A stretch of 64,000 nt of DNA from Papilionanthe hookeriana x Papilionanthe teres (GCA_022702705.1 CM040430.1:69949982-70013981); one strand, 5' to 3'; shown: positions 22,591 to 35,687, numbered from the stretch's first letter. Program-made: numbers and translations. The notes: generated by a model not told the origin, from the sequence alone.

Positions 22591-23089
22591 CCAAACAGAG
22601 CAAAGAGAAAAATCATGGGAGAGGAAACCAATAACCAAACAGAGAATCATTGCACTTTAATATTTGCATAATCATAAAGCCACCTAATAGATAAGACACA
22701 GATTAATGGACGGAGGGGAGAGGTAGAAGATGGACTACCACACAAAACACATAATGCACACAAGCACCAAACCAAACCGAAAAAAATATGAGATAGGGAA
22801 ACGGAGAATAGAAAACAGACTGCAATAACCACCAACGGAAGAAATGAAAGCACCGCATGGAGCACATAGTGCACATAACCACTAAATCAAGCGGAAGAAA
22901 AGAGAAGAGACAGAGAAGTATCTAAGGGTCATCAGAACAACCACCCGAAACCGACAAGAGGCAACCAGAAATAATGTCTAGCCACCAAAGCCATGGACTA
23001 AGGGGATTGAGAGAACATAAATTAAGGGCCCGTTTGGGGCAGCTTATTGGAGTGCAACGCCGCCGTCTTTACTTGGAGAAAGAGTATCT
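22591..23089. other. Intergenic, ends at retroelement break
   Basis: Purine-rich sequence with no supportable gene. Near 23027 it holds GGGCCCGTTTGGGGC, which resembles terminal sequences of plant hAT or Harbinger MITEs, but no partner end was found. Homology to Athila gag begins at about 23090. Confidence 0.35.
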
Positions 23090-24536
23090 TTAGGTTTTCA
23101 ATTTCTTCTACCTCTCTCTCTTTTTCAATTTCATTTCAAATTTTCTCTTTTAATTCCTTTCCACTTCTAAATTGTACAACTTTTGCTTGTTCATGTTCTT
23201 TCCCAGTTTCTTTAGGATTAATTTCAACATTGCTAGGCAGTGTTCATTAAGGTCTGTAATTAATAAAATTAGCAATTTGACCCATCTGATTCTCAATATT
23301 ATGAATAGCAATGTTTTGACTTTGTAGCTGATTACCTAGTTGCAAGATCAATTCTTCTATAGACAACTTTTTACGCTGATTATTTAAACCAGGAGGGTAA
23401 GTTGGTCTAAAGTTTGAATTTCCTTGATTGTTCCAATTTGGATTAACTTGATTATTACTCCATTGTTGATGTCCATTATTTCAATTAAAATTAGGATGAT
23501 TTTTCCAACCAGGATTATAATAATTAGAATAAGGGTTATTAGTTTTACTAGCAATAGCTTGCAAAGTTTCCATTGTTTGAGATTCTTCAGTATTTGTAGA
23601 ATTATCATTACTTACATGCGATATATTAATAGCAAAATTATCTAATTTCTTAGATATCGCAGCCACTTGTGAAGCTAAAATAGAAAAGGATTCATTATCT
23701 TGAATACTTGTCATTCCTTTAGGATTAACCCTTTTAGAAGGCCATTGAAAATTATTATTAGCTATTTCTTCAATTAAAGTATAAGCTTCTTCAAATGTCT
23801 TAGCCATTAAAGAACCACCAGCAACAGCATTAATAATAGATCTAAGTGATCCAATAAGTCCATTATAAAATGTTTGAATAATTAACCAATCTGACAAAGC
23901 ATGATGAGGAAATTTTCATAATAGTTCTTTAAATCTTTCCCAAGCTTCATAAATTGTTTCTTTATCAAATTGTGTAAATGAAGTTATATCATTTCTTAAT
24001 TTAGTAGTTTTAGAAGGAGGAAAATATTTAGCAAGGAATTTTTGTGCCATATCTGCCCAAGTTTTAATAGAACAAGTTGCTAATGACTTAAGCCACATCT
24101 TTGCTTTATCTTTTATGGAAAAAGGAAAGAGTCTAAGTCTAATATCATCATCAGAAACATTATTATATTTAAAGGTAGCACAAAGTTCTAAGAAACTAGC
24201 AAGGTGTAAATTTGGATCCTCATTGGGTGTCCCTCCAAATTGATTATTTTGAACAATTTGAATAATAGAAGGTTTAAGCTCAAAAGAATTAGCATCTACA
24301 GTTGGCATTTGAATACTAATATGAAGTTCATCAGCTATAGGGTTTGCATAATCCCTTAATGGTTTATAAACATTTTGTTCATTGATTTCTATTGGATTTT
24401 GATTATTGTTATGTAAGTTAGTCATTTCCTGGTATTTTTGAATTTGTTTACCTTGTTTTCTTTTTTTAATTCTTTTAACTATTCTTTCTAATTCAGAATC
24501 AAAAGGTAATAATCCTTCCGATCCAGAACTACGCAT
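23090..24536 (-). pseudogene. Athila gag (element C1), broken and truncated
   Basis: It starts at the ATG at 24536 (MRSSGSEGLLPFDSELER) and runs 206 codons through the capsid core (L-R-L-F-P-F-S-I-K-D-K-A-K-M-W-L, K-F-L-A-K-Y-F-P-P-S-K-T) to a TGA at about 23915, where its relatives have Arg. A second open piece, 23897-23481, covers S-D-W-L-I-I-Q-T-F-Y-N-G-L to the N-P-G-W-K-N-H-P-N-F-N block and ends at a TGA that replaces Trp. Homology then continues in broken frames to the Glu-rich linker and stops at about 23090. Protease and pol are missing. It is closest in sequence to D and E. Confidence 0.85.
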
Positions 24537-24670
24537 AAAATTAAAATCTTTTTGGTATTTTTAATTTTTATATATTTTTTTATGTTTTATATTTTAAAAG
24601 AAATAAAAGTGTATAAATTATATTTAATTTGAAAAATGTCTTTTTAACTTTCTTACTTATTTTCCTTTTC

Positions 24671-24688
24671 TTCCCCAACAATGGCGCT
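24671..24688 (-). promoter_or_regulatory. Primer-binding site, tRNA-Asp type (element C1)
   Basis: The minus strand reads TAGCGCCATTGTTGGGGA, preceded by a decayed AACTTTT spacer. A second, weaker copy (TGGCGTTGTTGTT) lies at about 24775-24787. Confidence 0.65.
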
Positions 24689-24694
24689 AAAAAG

Positions 24695-25886
24695 TTGATG
24701 CGTGACTCAGCCTAACGAGGCTTTATACTTTCAAATGCAAGATTTTGACTCCACTGCTATAAAATTTAATTACTAACAACAACGCCAAAAACTTGATGTG
24801 ATTTTACTTATGAAAAAATTAATGAATTTATATTTAGATTTTTATAATTTTTAAAAGTCACAATTTTAAACGCAAGTATACTTATCGTATCAAGTAATAC
24901 AGGGCTCTAGTGGAGTCCTGGTTATCGATCCCACGGGGAAGATTTTTAGAATATTAAGTAAAATTTTTAGATTTTTCAAATTAGAAGTAATTAATATGTT
25001 TTTTTCTTTTTAAAGTTTAGATTTTAAATTTAGTGAAATTTATATTAATTTTAAGTAAGCAACACTAAAATAAATGTTAATGCAAGTATAATTAAAACAA
25101 TTTTCTCCTTTTCAACTAATCCAAGATATTTTAGAATTATTATCATTTGTGGAGAATTTAGATTATGGTATTGTGCCAAATAGAAGCATTCCTATTCTTT
25201 ACCCTTTGGTCCATGCATAAAGAACATCGAATAATCTATAGATTGGTTTAGGATGTTTTATTAGTAGAATGGCTTAATCTAGGCTCACACTACTAGATGT
25301 CCAAGGGTGGCTATGGTCGGCCCTACCAGTGACCTGCCTTTCTATAAATCAAATTATTAGAATTTAGTCTGTCCCTCTAAAAACTAATTAATTATGCGCC
25401 CAATAAATCATATCTTCCTATTTATTTGCACTTCACCTTGAATAATCTGCATAAAGCCTCCGACTACCCAAGGATTCATGTGATATCTACTACTTAAGAA
25501 CTCATCTCTGGATAGGTCTCAAAATTCTTCAATAAGTTTTAACAATTTAAATGGCCAATTTAAAAAGTAAACTAAGATCAGGTATTAATATCATCACAAT
25601 TTTTATAAATACTTTAAGTTAAATTCTCCAACAAAGTTTAATTATCTTATTATCTTTTCATAGTTGAATGGAGAAAGAAAACTAACTACTCAGAACACAT
25701 TGAATTACACAACAAAACATATTTATAATACTTTGAACCAAGTTACAAATACTTATCTGGAAAGTTCCTTCAAGTGATCCACTGACTCCTACTGACTGCA
25801 ATGCAATGATGAAAGGATTCAATAGCAAAAACTTTAATAATCTCACACTTAACACTCAAAAATAAACTAAAAATAAACTCACTAAA
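24695..25886 (-). repeat. Truncated LTR of element C1 (group II)
   Basis: It shares with D and E the CAAGTATACTTATCG block, the AGTAATACAGGGCTC block, GCCAAATAGAAGCATTCC, the GGTGGCTATGGTCGGCC block and GATTCATGTGATATC. Only the downstream 1.2 kb is present. It ends near 25886, inside the part that follows the TATA region in D and E, so the promoter and palindromes are missing. The sequence immediately beyond is element C2 pol. Confidence 0.75.
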
Positions 25887-26340
25887 TACTAAAGAAGGTG
25901 GCTCCCTAAATTCTTATGTTTCTTCAAAATTTCAAGCAAACTCTCTTCTTCTCTTTCAGTTAATTGAGAAGAAATTATAACTGGAAAATTTAAGGAATCA
26001 CCTAAAATGGCGTACTTTAAATGATTATGAAGCATCCTTAAATCAAGTTCAGAAGGTTTTTCAATTGATGGACTAAAAGATTCATCTTTTTCAGTCATGT
26101 CCAACATTTCAAAATTTTCATGAACATAATTTAAATCTTCTTCTTGAAAATCTTCAGAACCTTGTAATTCCTCTTCTTGCTTATGTTCCAATTCTTTACT
26201 TTCAGATTTCTCTTCATAAGTTGACTTGAAATGACATTCACTCAAATATTTGATAACATCTATCCTATAACATTCATCATTTTTACCTCTTGCAGGATAT
26301 TTCATTGACTTTAAAATATTGAATGTAGCAGTTTGATCAT
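25887..26340 (-). pseudogene. Athila protease-RT linker (element C2), cut off before RT
   Basis: The open piece 26305-25889 (138 codons) starts MKYPARGKNDECYRIDVI, the block that follows protease in D and E (M-K-Y-P-x-K-E-K-C-Y-R-M). It passes through an acidic stretch and reaches L-K-Y-A-I-L-G-D-S-L-N-F-P-V-I-I-S-S, then L-L-E-I-L-K-K-H-K. The next block should be the RT start, but the sequence changes to the element C1 LTR at about 25887. RT, RNase H and integrase are therefore lost. Confidence 0.75.
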
Positions 26341-26830
26341 TAACTCACATCGTTAATTCCCTTTTTTGCACATCTATCATGACTCTGCGTGTAGCTAGAA
26401 AAGGCTCCCTAAAATTATGGGTATCTCTTTATCTTCCTCTATATCCAACACAAGAAATCAACTGGAAAAATAAATTGATCAACTTTCACCAAAACATCTT
26501 CTATAACTCCTTTAGGATATGTGATCGAATGATCAGCTAATTGCAAAGTTACAGTAGTAGGGATTATTTCTCCTAATCCTAGTCTTTTAAATATTGATAA
26601 CGACATAAGGTTAATGCTTGCACCAAAATCACATAAAGCTTTTCCAAAAAATTTGTCTCCGATTGCACATGGAATTGTGAAACGTCCAGGATCTTGAAGT
26701 TTTTCAGGAAGCTTTTCTGAATTATATCATTGGACTCCTCACTAAGTGCAACAGTCTCATTATCTTCAAACTTCCTCTTTCTGTTAAGAATATCCTTCAT
26801 AAATTTCACATAGCTTGGCATTCATTCTAA
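26341..26830 (-). pseudogene. Athila aspartic protease (element C2), broken
   Basis: The minus strand at about 26640-26590 encodes ALCDFGASINLMSLSIF, the retropepsin active site with F after the catalytic Asp. Upstream, M-K-D-I-L-N-R-K-R-K and A-L-S-E-E-S-N-D-I-I-Q-K-S (26821-26720) are the conserved pre-protease blocks. The frame shifts around 26715 and again past the active site. Confidence 0.75.
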
Positions 26831-28454
26831 GGCTTCAACAAATGTAACGTTGATTGTAAGCTTCTTAAATGTCTCCACGAATTTTGAAAATTGCTTATCC
26901 AATTTTGTTGTAGAAGTCTCTAAGTAAATGAAGGTGGTGGCTTTTCTAAATCAACCTTAGGTGGAGAAAGAGGTCTTTCCAAACCTTTCGAAGCGTCCAC
27001 CTTTAGTTTTTCAATTTCTTCCTTCTCTAATTCAGTCTCTTTTTAAACTCTACCTTCCAACTCTCTTCCACTTCTTAACTGAATAGCTTGTACTTGCTAT
27101 TTAGTGTTGACTCTTGGATTTATTTCAGTATTACTAGGAATGATATCTATTACTTAATGAATTGGTAATCTGTCTCAATTGATTCTCAATATTTCTGATT
27201 GTAGTTCCTTGACTTTGTAATTGATTTCTCATTTGTAACACTACTTCTTCAATAGATAACTTCTTCTCCTTAAATTGTGAAGTATTGTTAAAACTTGGAG
27301 GATAGGTTGGTCTATAATTATTATTCCCTTGGTTGTTCCAGTTTCCCAATGGGTTTACTTGGTTGTTCCCTCATTGTTGATTACTACCACCTTGATTATT
27401 GGTATTCCAATTAAAGTTTTGATGGTTTTCCAACCCGGGTTATAATAATTGGAATATGGGTTATTAGGTTTACTTATGTCATTCAAGGTTTCTGGTAAAG
27501 TTTGAGAATCAACCATTTGGCTTAATGAATTTTCTTCAATCATGGAAGTTGGCTGAGAAAAATTCATTCCAAATAGGTCTATCTTCCTTGAAATTGCAGC
27601 AACTGGATTTACTAACATCCAAAAGCATCATTTTCATGAATGTTGGCTACCTTTTAGGATTTAACCTTTCAGAAGGTCATTTAAAATTATTAGTAGTCAT
27701 TTCTTCAATTAAAGCATAAGCATCAGCAAACTGTTTAGACATCAATGAACCATCAGTAGCTGCATCGATAATAGATCTAAGGGATCCAACTAATCCATTA
27801 TAAAAGGTCTGAATTATTAATTAATTTGGTATCGAATGATGTAAACACTTTCTTAAGAGATCTTTAAAACATTCTCATGCTTCATATATAGATTCCTCTT
27901 CAAACTGATAAAAAGATGTAATATTATTTCTAAGCTTCGCAGTCTTCGATGGTGGAAAATATTTAGCAAGAAAGTTTTGTGCTACATTACCCCAAGTTCT
28001 GATAGATCCAGGTGCTAACAAATTTAACCAAATCTTAGCTTTATCCCTCAGTGAAAAAAGAAAAAGTCTAAGTCTAATAGCATCATCTGAAACACAATCA
28101 TATTTAAATGTAGCGCACAATTCAAGTAAACTGGCAAGATGTAAATTAGGATCTTCAGTTAGTGCTCCTCCAAACTGATTATTAGATACCATCTGGATAC
28201 GAACAGGTTTAAGTTCAAATGAATTAGCAACTACAACTGGGTGTTGAATAATACCACGAAGTTCATCCACTGTAGGGTTAACCTAATCTCTTAAAGGTCT
28301 AAATTCTTGATGGATTTCAACATTTTGATGATCTTGATTTGTCATTCCTTGAACATTTTTATTATTTTCTGTATTTTATTTTTTTTATTTTTTTGATAGT
28401 TCTCTCTAATTCAGAATCGTAAGGCACAAGTCCTTCAAAACCTGAATTACTCAT
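26831..28454 (-). pseudogene. Athila gag (element C2), broken
   Basis: It starts at the ATG at 28454 (MSNSGFEGLVPYDSELERT), with a stop soon after. Open pieces 28270-27875, 27618-27355 and 27349-27134 carry M-D-E-L-R-G-I-I-Q, the capsid core (L-R-D-K-A-K-I-W-L-N-L-L-A-P-G-S-I-R-T-W), K-F-L-A/N-F-L-A-K-Y-F-P-P-S-K-T, N-P-Y-S-N-Y-Y-N-P-G-W-K and the Q-L-Q-S-Q-G-T-T-I-R-N-I-E-N-Q-L region. L-A-P-G-S-I-R-T-W is shared with element A, while C1, D and E have L-A-T-C-S-I-K-T-W, so A and C2 form one subgroup in gag as well as in LTR. Confidence 0.8.
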
Positions 28455-28551
28455 ATAAAATTAACAAAATAAAAAAAAACACTAACAAAAACAATGAAAA
28501 GTAAAAACTTATTTTTTCATAAATTTTCTTTATATGAAATTTTAATTAATT

Positions 28552-28657
28552 TCCCCAGCAACGTTGCCAAAAATTTGATCCCCAAATATTTATCCTTACG
28601 TTTTTCAATTTGTATTTCTTTCCAATGATGTTATCTCTTTCTTTGCAATGGCGCCAA
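28552..28657 (-). promoter_or_regulatory. Two tRNA-Asp primer-binding-site copies (element C2)
   Basis: The gag-proximal copy 28552-28569 reads TGGCAACGTTGCTGGGGA on the minus strand. The LTR-side copy 28640-28657 reads TGGCGCCATTGCAAAGAA. They lie 88 bp apart, each preceded by an AAGTTTT-like spacer and a TCA that could end the LTR. Confidence 0.65.
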
Positions 28658-28662
28658 AAACT

Positions 28663-30337
28663 TGACTCCACCGAATATTTATGATTATGATTTAGATATG
28701 AAATTATACTTTAATTATTTATAAAATGGGAAACTACGGAATTATACATATCGTTTATCAAGTAATATAGGACTTTTTGATTAAGCCCCGAGATATCAAA
28801 CCCACAGGAAAATGTCTAAAATTTTAAAGAAATAAGAAAAATAACTTTTTATATTTTAAAATGATTTTGTAAAGTATGTTTTAAGATATAAAGTTTTTCA
28901 AATTTATTTTTGGTATTTTCTGAATAAAAAGTAAAGCAAACAACTAAATTTATGAAAACAAATGAGAATAAAATATCTTTTTCCTCTTTCAATCAATCAG
29001 TAATAATTATGGAATTTCATTGTGGAAGTATCTAAAATGCGTTGTGCTAAATAGAAGCAATTAAATTTTTTACTCTTACTTGGTTCTATAAAGAACATTG
29101 GTTAATTTGATGCTTCGAAATAATGTAGATAGGTTAGGTAGGGAAGATACTAGCTCTCACTCTAGAGTTCCCTCGATTCCCTCCACCTGGGGGATAACAT
29201 CACATAACAAAATTTTTTACATCAAACTAAATTATGGGGCTTTAGTCTGTCACTTTGAAGTCCTCTAATTTTACTCCCTATTAAAAATATATCTTCCTAT
29301 TTATTTGCACCCAACCATACCGACTACAATTCTCATACATATAATTGCATGTGCTTCTTTCCAATTGTTGATTGAGACAATACCGCAATGAATCTTACAT
29401 AATCTTTCAACAAATTTTAACATCTTAATAGGCCAAATCAAGAGGTAAATGAAGTGCAAAGTAGTGAATCATCACAACTTCTTCCAACATTGAAATCCTA
29501 TACTTCACACAACTTCCTTCCATAATTTAATTACTTCATCATTTAAAAGGAAAAAGATAAAGAAAACTACTCAGACTCCATGGAGAAAACAGAATCACAA
29601 CTTGATTTGAAAGTAGAAATCATAGTGAAAACATAGCAAGTATTACTTTAAAACCAAATGTAAAACAAAGTTAAACACTTATCTCAAAATCCTCTCCATA
29701 AGTCTCTTGAAGTTCCTTTAAAACTTTGCTTTCCCTTTACAAGACACAATACAGGTTGGCACCCAACTTCGCTGACTCCAAATCTCTATTCTGCTTTTAA
29801 TAAAAAAATAGATACAAGTGATAATAAAAGTGGATGAAATGAAATGGTGTGCTCTCAATAACTCTCTAACATAAACTTGACTCTTAACACTAATCACACC
29901 CTACAACAACAACCATTTCTGATCTTCAAGTCTTCTTTTTAAAATTTTCCAAAATGTGCCTTGGTGTCTCTTCAAAATATGTTCAGATTCAATGTATCCT
30001 TAAGAATGCATCCATCCATTCAAGTTTTAAATGAGTTTTGGCGCTGATGGGAAGTTTGTGAAGTTTAAACCAAAGGATGCTTCAAAAACCCCCTTCAAAT
30101 TTGCACAAAAATAAAATAAAATTCATCACTTTAACTGTGGCGCCCATGCGCAAGGATCCGACGCTTAGCCGCCAAAGGCCAATTTTGCACACCTTTCAAT
30201 TTTTGCTTCAAATTTGATCCTCTTTTGCTCCTTTCATCATAGTTAGTCATTTTAATCATACCTTCCACTAAAGTTCAATATCATAAAAAATAGGTATAAA
30301 AATGTATTTAAAAACACTATAGATTTTAGGTATATCA
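28663..30337 (-). repeat. LTR of element C2 (Athila group I)
   Basis: In minus orientation it starts TGATATACC at 30337 and ends GAGTCA at 28663 (or GGATCA at 28576). It shares the CTCTCACTCTAGAGTTCCC block and the GCTAAATAGAAGCAATT block with element A. It is about 1.7 kb. Near 30140-30165 it has single GGCGCC-like motifs (GGCGCCCATGCGC) rather than the perfect palindromes of group II. Confidence 0.7.
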
Positions 30338-33300
30338 CGTGGTCGGTGCTGTTGTGTGTTATCAGTGTCGTTGTCTTAGAGTCACCAAATTGTATACCAT
30401 CGTATAACTCTTTCTATCTAAAGAATTATCTCACTGATTGTGTGGATGCTCTAAAGAGAGAAAAAACTAGAGGGCTAAGGCATACTGTGACAGATAAAAA
30501 TAAGAGAAACATGCGGGGAAAGCATTACTATGGTGGAATTCATGCAGATAGCTTTAAAGTGTATTGGTTTAAGACAACTCAGAGTCATAATTGTGAACAA
30601 GAACTAACACCACGACCAAAGATTCAAGTTATTGTACCTGTTTTGGGTTTTCTACTTTCTATAAGGGCAAGCTCTTATAGTTAATTATATTTTAAGTAGC
30701 CTCGGTGCTTAAGAAAACTCTCGATTAAGGTTTTACTCATCCTCAGAAAGTTTGAATGTCATTTTTCTTCAAGGAATGAGTTTCAAAATCATATCCTAAG
30801 TGTAGTTGATACTTGACGATTCTAATGAACCCTATCAAGATGGAAAATTTTCCTATGGTTTTGTGTTGTTATCAATGTTTTAGTTAAGGTTCACCGTCTA
30901 CTTTGGATTTTAGGTAGCTCGAATGGCCATTCCAGCAAAATTTAATTAACTCACCTGTCGGCATATTTTATTTTAAATTAAATTTATTGTATATATAGTT
31001 TTAAATAATTTGGAAAGTAACATTTGATTTTGAAAAGAATTTTAAGTTTTACAATTTTAAGATATGAAATCAAACCGATCTCACATCCCAAATAGTTTAT
31101 ATAAACGAGCACCATACCACAAACCGTGTATATATCCCAAAGAATAGACAAACTTCTTGATGATGGGGCTCGATTAAATAAACTAGAAGATTTGTGACAT
31201 CCTTTTGGTCTGCGAACCAATTTTATAGGCCGACAAGTTCCCCTGCTTAATATAAAGGAATTAAACAGGGTTTATATTATCTAGGTTCTTAAAGTTCCCT
31301 ATAAGGGCAAGCCCCTATAGTTAATTACATCTTAAATGACGGGAATCATTTAAGAAAACTCTCGATAATGATCAGTGGTTTTGCTCTCAAGAATTTCAAA
31401 GTTTGAGGTTTCAAAGGATTGAATTTTGGAATTTCAAAAGGGATTAGCTCAAATTTAGAACAGTTTATTTTAGGAGTCCAATGGAAGAGAGGTAGGAGAA
31501 GTTGGAGATCCAAGAAGAATCTTGGCAACTTCCCAAACTATCCTAATTGTTTGGCTTCAATTTAGGAGTATTATTTAATGTTGCAATCCTGCCAATCTAA
31601 TTAATTAGGACTTATATTTGTATGATAAAATCACACAAATAGCCTCGAAGATGTGAGGGTTTAGGTCGTACCAAACGACTTCCTCGGATTCCTAAGACCG
31701 GTTAGGGCTTAATTTGCATAACACAATTGTGCAAGTGCCTAACAAAAAGTTGAGGATTTATGTTGCACTAAGCAAACTACCTCGAAATCCTATGGCTTGG
31801 TTATTTAAACTAAGAGAGGTTTAGCTGATGTAGATCGAAGTTTTGCTGACGACGATGGCCGTACTGCCCACTATGCTCCAAGCTCCTTTTTGTTGCAGAG
31901 GTTTAGTTTTAGAAACTGAAAATCAAAAGATAAGAGAAGTGTTTTGGATTTGAAAAGAGTCTTAAAGTTTAAATGTCTTAATGTTTTAATTAAAACAAAT
32001 CTTAAAGTTGATTAAATAGAACCGATTAAGATCCCACGGTTCCGTCATCCTGACACTGTTATTTTCATCAGATTCACTTAGTCCAAATGAATTTGTTAAA
32101 CTCAACTAAATGAGTTCCACACTTTCATTTACACCGTGGGAAATCTCGTTAGCAACACGTGGGTTGCATCATCCAAGGTATTCCCGATCATCCAACGAGA
32201 CGTTTTAGTTTAGTTGTAGTTGTAGTTTTGTTGTTCTATTTGTGATTAAATTTTGAGTTATTTTATAATTTGAATGTTGTGACGGTGGATTTTATCTTAT
32301 TGTGAATTTTAATTTAGTTTTGGGTTTCAGTTTTGTGGCTATCCTAAAAGTTTCAGTTTTCATGCAGGGTGACATTCTTGTTTAACATGCAAGAAAAATA
32401 AAGTCCAATGCAGGTAAATGAATTGCAATAAAATAAAAGCATACCTGGAGGGTCTTCTCGTCATTCCAAGATGCACTTGAACATGTGTTAGGGCATTTAA
32501 ATGTTTGCAACAAGTACCTAGGTAAAACTAAGGGAAGGTTCTGGTTGTCTACCAAAATTCTAATCCTATTGCTAGTCAATCCTTATGACGTCTAGGTTCT
32601 TGTGTTTTGTTTACGGATGATTTTCTTCACTAAAGAACAACTAAATTCAACTGTTCTTCTAAAACATCTCATCATTTTGAGAAAGTGCTTAGGACGAATC
32701 TTGAATATCTTTTCAATATTTCTGTGATTATTTCGAGTCCAAATGAATTTCATTGCCCAGGTGAATTAATTATCCAAGAATTTAGTTAAGTTTTATTTCT
32801 TCCTCAGTGAACTAGGATGTTTGATTATCCTATGAGCAACGTAACTTGTCACTTGATGCTTCATTTAAGAGTTATGATGATGAAAACCTTTAGGGGCAAA
32901 TTAACTTGTTGAAGAAATTAATCGTTCTTAATTTAAAATTGGAATTGATGATTTAAAGTGATTTGGTTTAGTTATAAAATTTTAATTAATGATTTTAAGT
33001 TTGGAATAGTGTTCAAGTTGTTTTAATTCAATTAAATCTTTATGTTTAAATGATCTTAATATTTCAAATTAGTTTTAATGTTTCAAATCTGCTTAGGTTG
33101 AAAAAGGTGTTTAAATTATTTATTTCATTAAATTTTGATGACTTGATTTGGATTAATTATAATACTTTAAGTTGATTTTAATTAGTTTGATTTTTATATT
33201 TTATTTATTATGAATTGTTTTGAGATTGATTATTATTATTTTTTTAATATTTCAAATCTGTTTTAAATTTGTTTTCAAGTGATTTTAAATTAGTTTTAAT

Positions 33301-35095
33301 TTAATTTAATTTGATTATTAAACCACTTAATGTTTGAATTTTAATTTAATTAAGGGTTATTTTCCTTTTAATCATCTAATTATTAGTTTCAATTATCATC
33401 TTAAGTTTAATTAAGAGTTAAATATTATTAAAGTGATTCATTTAGGGATTTTAATTTCAGGAATTGATATCTTCTTAAGTCGTATCCCTAACCTTAATAA
33501 TCAAAATTTTAATTGTTCTTCCAAAGTTTAAATCACTTAATTAATTAAGGTTTACTTTAAATATTTTCAAGATGATTAATAGGTCTCTACCCCTTAATTA
33601 CTTAAGTTTCAATCACTTAACGGAAAATTAAGATCAGATATTTTACCCTCCCTTTGATTAGACCTAAATATTAATTAGGGTTAAAATCCTTTAATTATCT
33701 TTATGCCCCTTTAGGCCTATTTAATTCACAACTCATCAAATTAAAATCAAATAAACTTAAAATTTTTATGTCACGTCACTCATATGTCAATTAAGACACT
33801 ACAGGAGAAAATGTGATTTTTCTGGATTTAATTTAATTTATATATTTATTTTTGTGAGAAAATGAAGGTTTTCAATGAAAATTCAACAACATGACCAAGC
33901 TAAGGTTTCTATCCTTAGGAAAATTATGGAATATCCCTACTAACCAGAGGACCACTTGGACTAATTTTGGTGATTTTTTGAATTATATTTTATTTTTTAT
34001 ATTTTTTTTTGAGTTTTGGGGTATTAATTAATTATAAAATAAAATTAAAGTTGGAAAATGAATTTTATATTTTTCATAAATCTCTCTGACCCCAAGGAAC
34101 TCAAAGAAATAAATTTTATAATTTTCTAACTTTTCTTTGATTTATCATAATTAATTTAGTGAAAATGTTGGGAAATTCATTTTTTAATATTTAAAAATTG
34201 TCTTAAGCCTTTAAAATTCAATTTCATAACCTAGAGACTTGGGAAAAATATAAGGTTTGTTCCTAAGTTATTAGGAAGCAAAATATGACATTTTTATGAT
34301 TTTTAATATTTTTATGATTTTTATTATTTTTTAATTATTAAAATATTAAAAATATGATTAAAAATGAAAACTTTTAGAAAATTCCAATTTTTATTTTTTT
34401 AAACTCCTCTGATATCAGAGGACCTACAAAACCATTTTGGTGAATTTTTGAAGTGTATTTTGGGTTTTATGAATTTTTTAGTTTTAAAAATAGTCATACA
34501 ACTTAAATAATTCATTTAAAGGGTTAAATTATTTCCAATTGACTTCAAATTTTTATGTGAGGTTCTTTGTATCCTAAATGACAGTGGAGAATTGATTTCA
34601 AGTAATTTTGATGTGTGGTTAATCCTAATTAATTAAAACTCAATTTTGGGTGTTTAGGCCAATTAGGGTTATTCTTAAGAAATTAAATCAAACCATAATT
34701 TTCCTAATGTCCTCTGGTCATAGCCTATCTGCCCTAATTTTTCTAGAATTTTCTAAGCAACATGCTAATTATTGGAATTAAAACATCAAAACAGACACAT
34801 AAACTTGTAAAATCAGTAACTTGTTGGCCTTGGAAAATTCAGGGAATGTTCCCAAGAATAGAGGCTACAAAAGCCCTATGGTCTCATGCCATGGTGAATT
34901 GTATGCATGCATGGAGAATTAAAACACTAAAATCAGTAAATAATTAATTAAAAATAAAATACTCATCAAAATAACTTAATTCTTTTTCCACATTGTTCTC
35001 CTCTATTCACTGAGCAAGAGGGTATTTTTATTTTATTTTTGTGATTTTTCTACACAAAGATATGAATTTTCTAAGTTCTGGGTATTTAAATAAAA
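30338..35095. other. Unassigned AT-rich block between opposed retroelements
   Basis: I found no gene that I can support. An open frame of 112 codons at 30346-30684 (plus) has no domain I recognise. A block with TATAAGGGCAAGC, TATAGTTAATTA and TAAGAAAACTCTCGAT occurs at about 30658-30725 and again at 31298-31362, so the left part contains an old duplication or two LTR pieces. From 33000 the sequence is very rich in TTTAATT. It could be an old, large retroelement or plain intergenic DNA. Confidence 0.4.
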
Positions 35096-35687
35096 GTAGT
35101 GTGAGCCTAGATTAACCCATTCTACTAACAATACATCCGGACCTGATCTATAGGCTAGCCAATGTTCTTTGCACTTGGATCAAAAGGTAAAGAATATGAA
35201 TGCTTCTATTTGGCACAATACTATAAATTTATATTCTCCACGAATATTATCATTATCTTAGAAAATCTTGGATTAATTGAAAGGAAGAAAGTTGTTTTCT
35301 TATTGTTATTTACATATATCATTTCATTACTGCTTTATTATTGCATCTAGTAAATTAAAAATATCAAATTTATAACTATAAAAGAAATACTTAAAAATAA
35401 AATTAAAATATTTAAAAATCCATAACTCACTCCTCGTGGGATCGATATCTGGGTCTTTGTTTCAAAGCCCTATATTACTTGATACGATACATATACTTGC
35501 GTAGTACCCCTAGTGTGTAAAATATTTTCGATAAAATTATATTTATATACACTAGCCGCTATTATTATCTATTATATATATTTGAAAGCATTAATTATTA
35601 TATTTGTCATCAGCGGATTGCGGGTCAAGTGTTTGGCGCCGTTGCCAGGGATTGAATTTTTAGTACGCATATATTTAGCTTAAGTCA
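35096..35687 (+). repeat. Truncated 5' LTR of element D
   Basis: It matches 46378 onward in the element D 3' LTR with few differences (roughly 95% by eye). It starts abruptly at GTAGTGTGAGCC. The upstream two thirds, with palindromes, TATA box and leader, is missing, so this copy has no 5' promoter. It ends with the primer-like repeat region. Confidence 0.85.

Noticed and set aside
23027..23045. GGGCCCGTTTGGGGC considered as the end of a hAT or Harbinger MITE
   Set aside because: No inverted partner or target duplication was found within several hundred bases.
30346..30684. A 112-codon open frame beside the C2 LTR considered as a host gene or transposase fragment
   Set aside because: No motif or splice context could be identified; it is described within the unassigned block instead.
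35162..35350. A 62-codon open frame that is intact in three LTR copies (35162, 46445, 53078)
   Set aside because: The three LTRs are too similar for an open frame to mean much. The same place in LTRs B and C1 has an early stop, so it is not conserved as protein.
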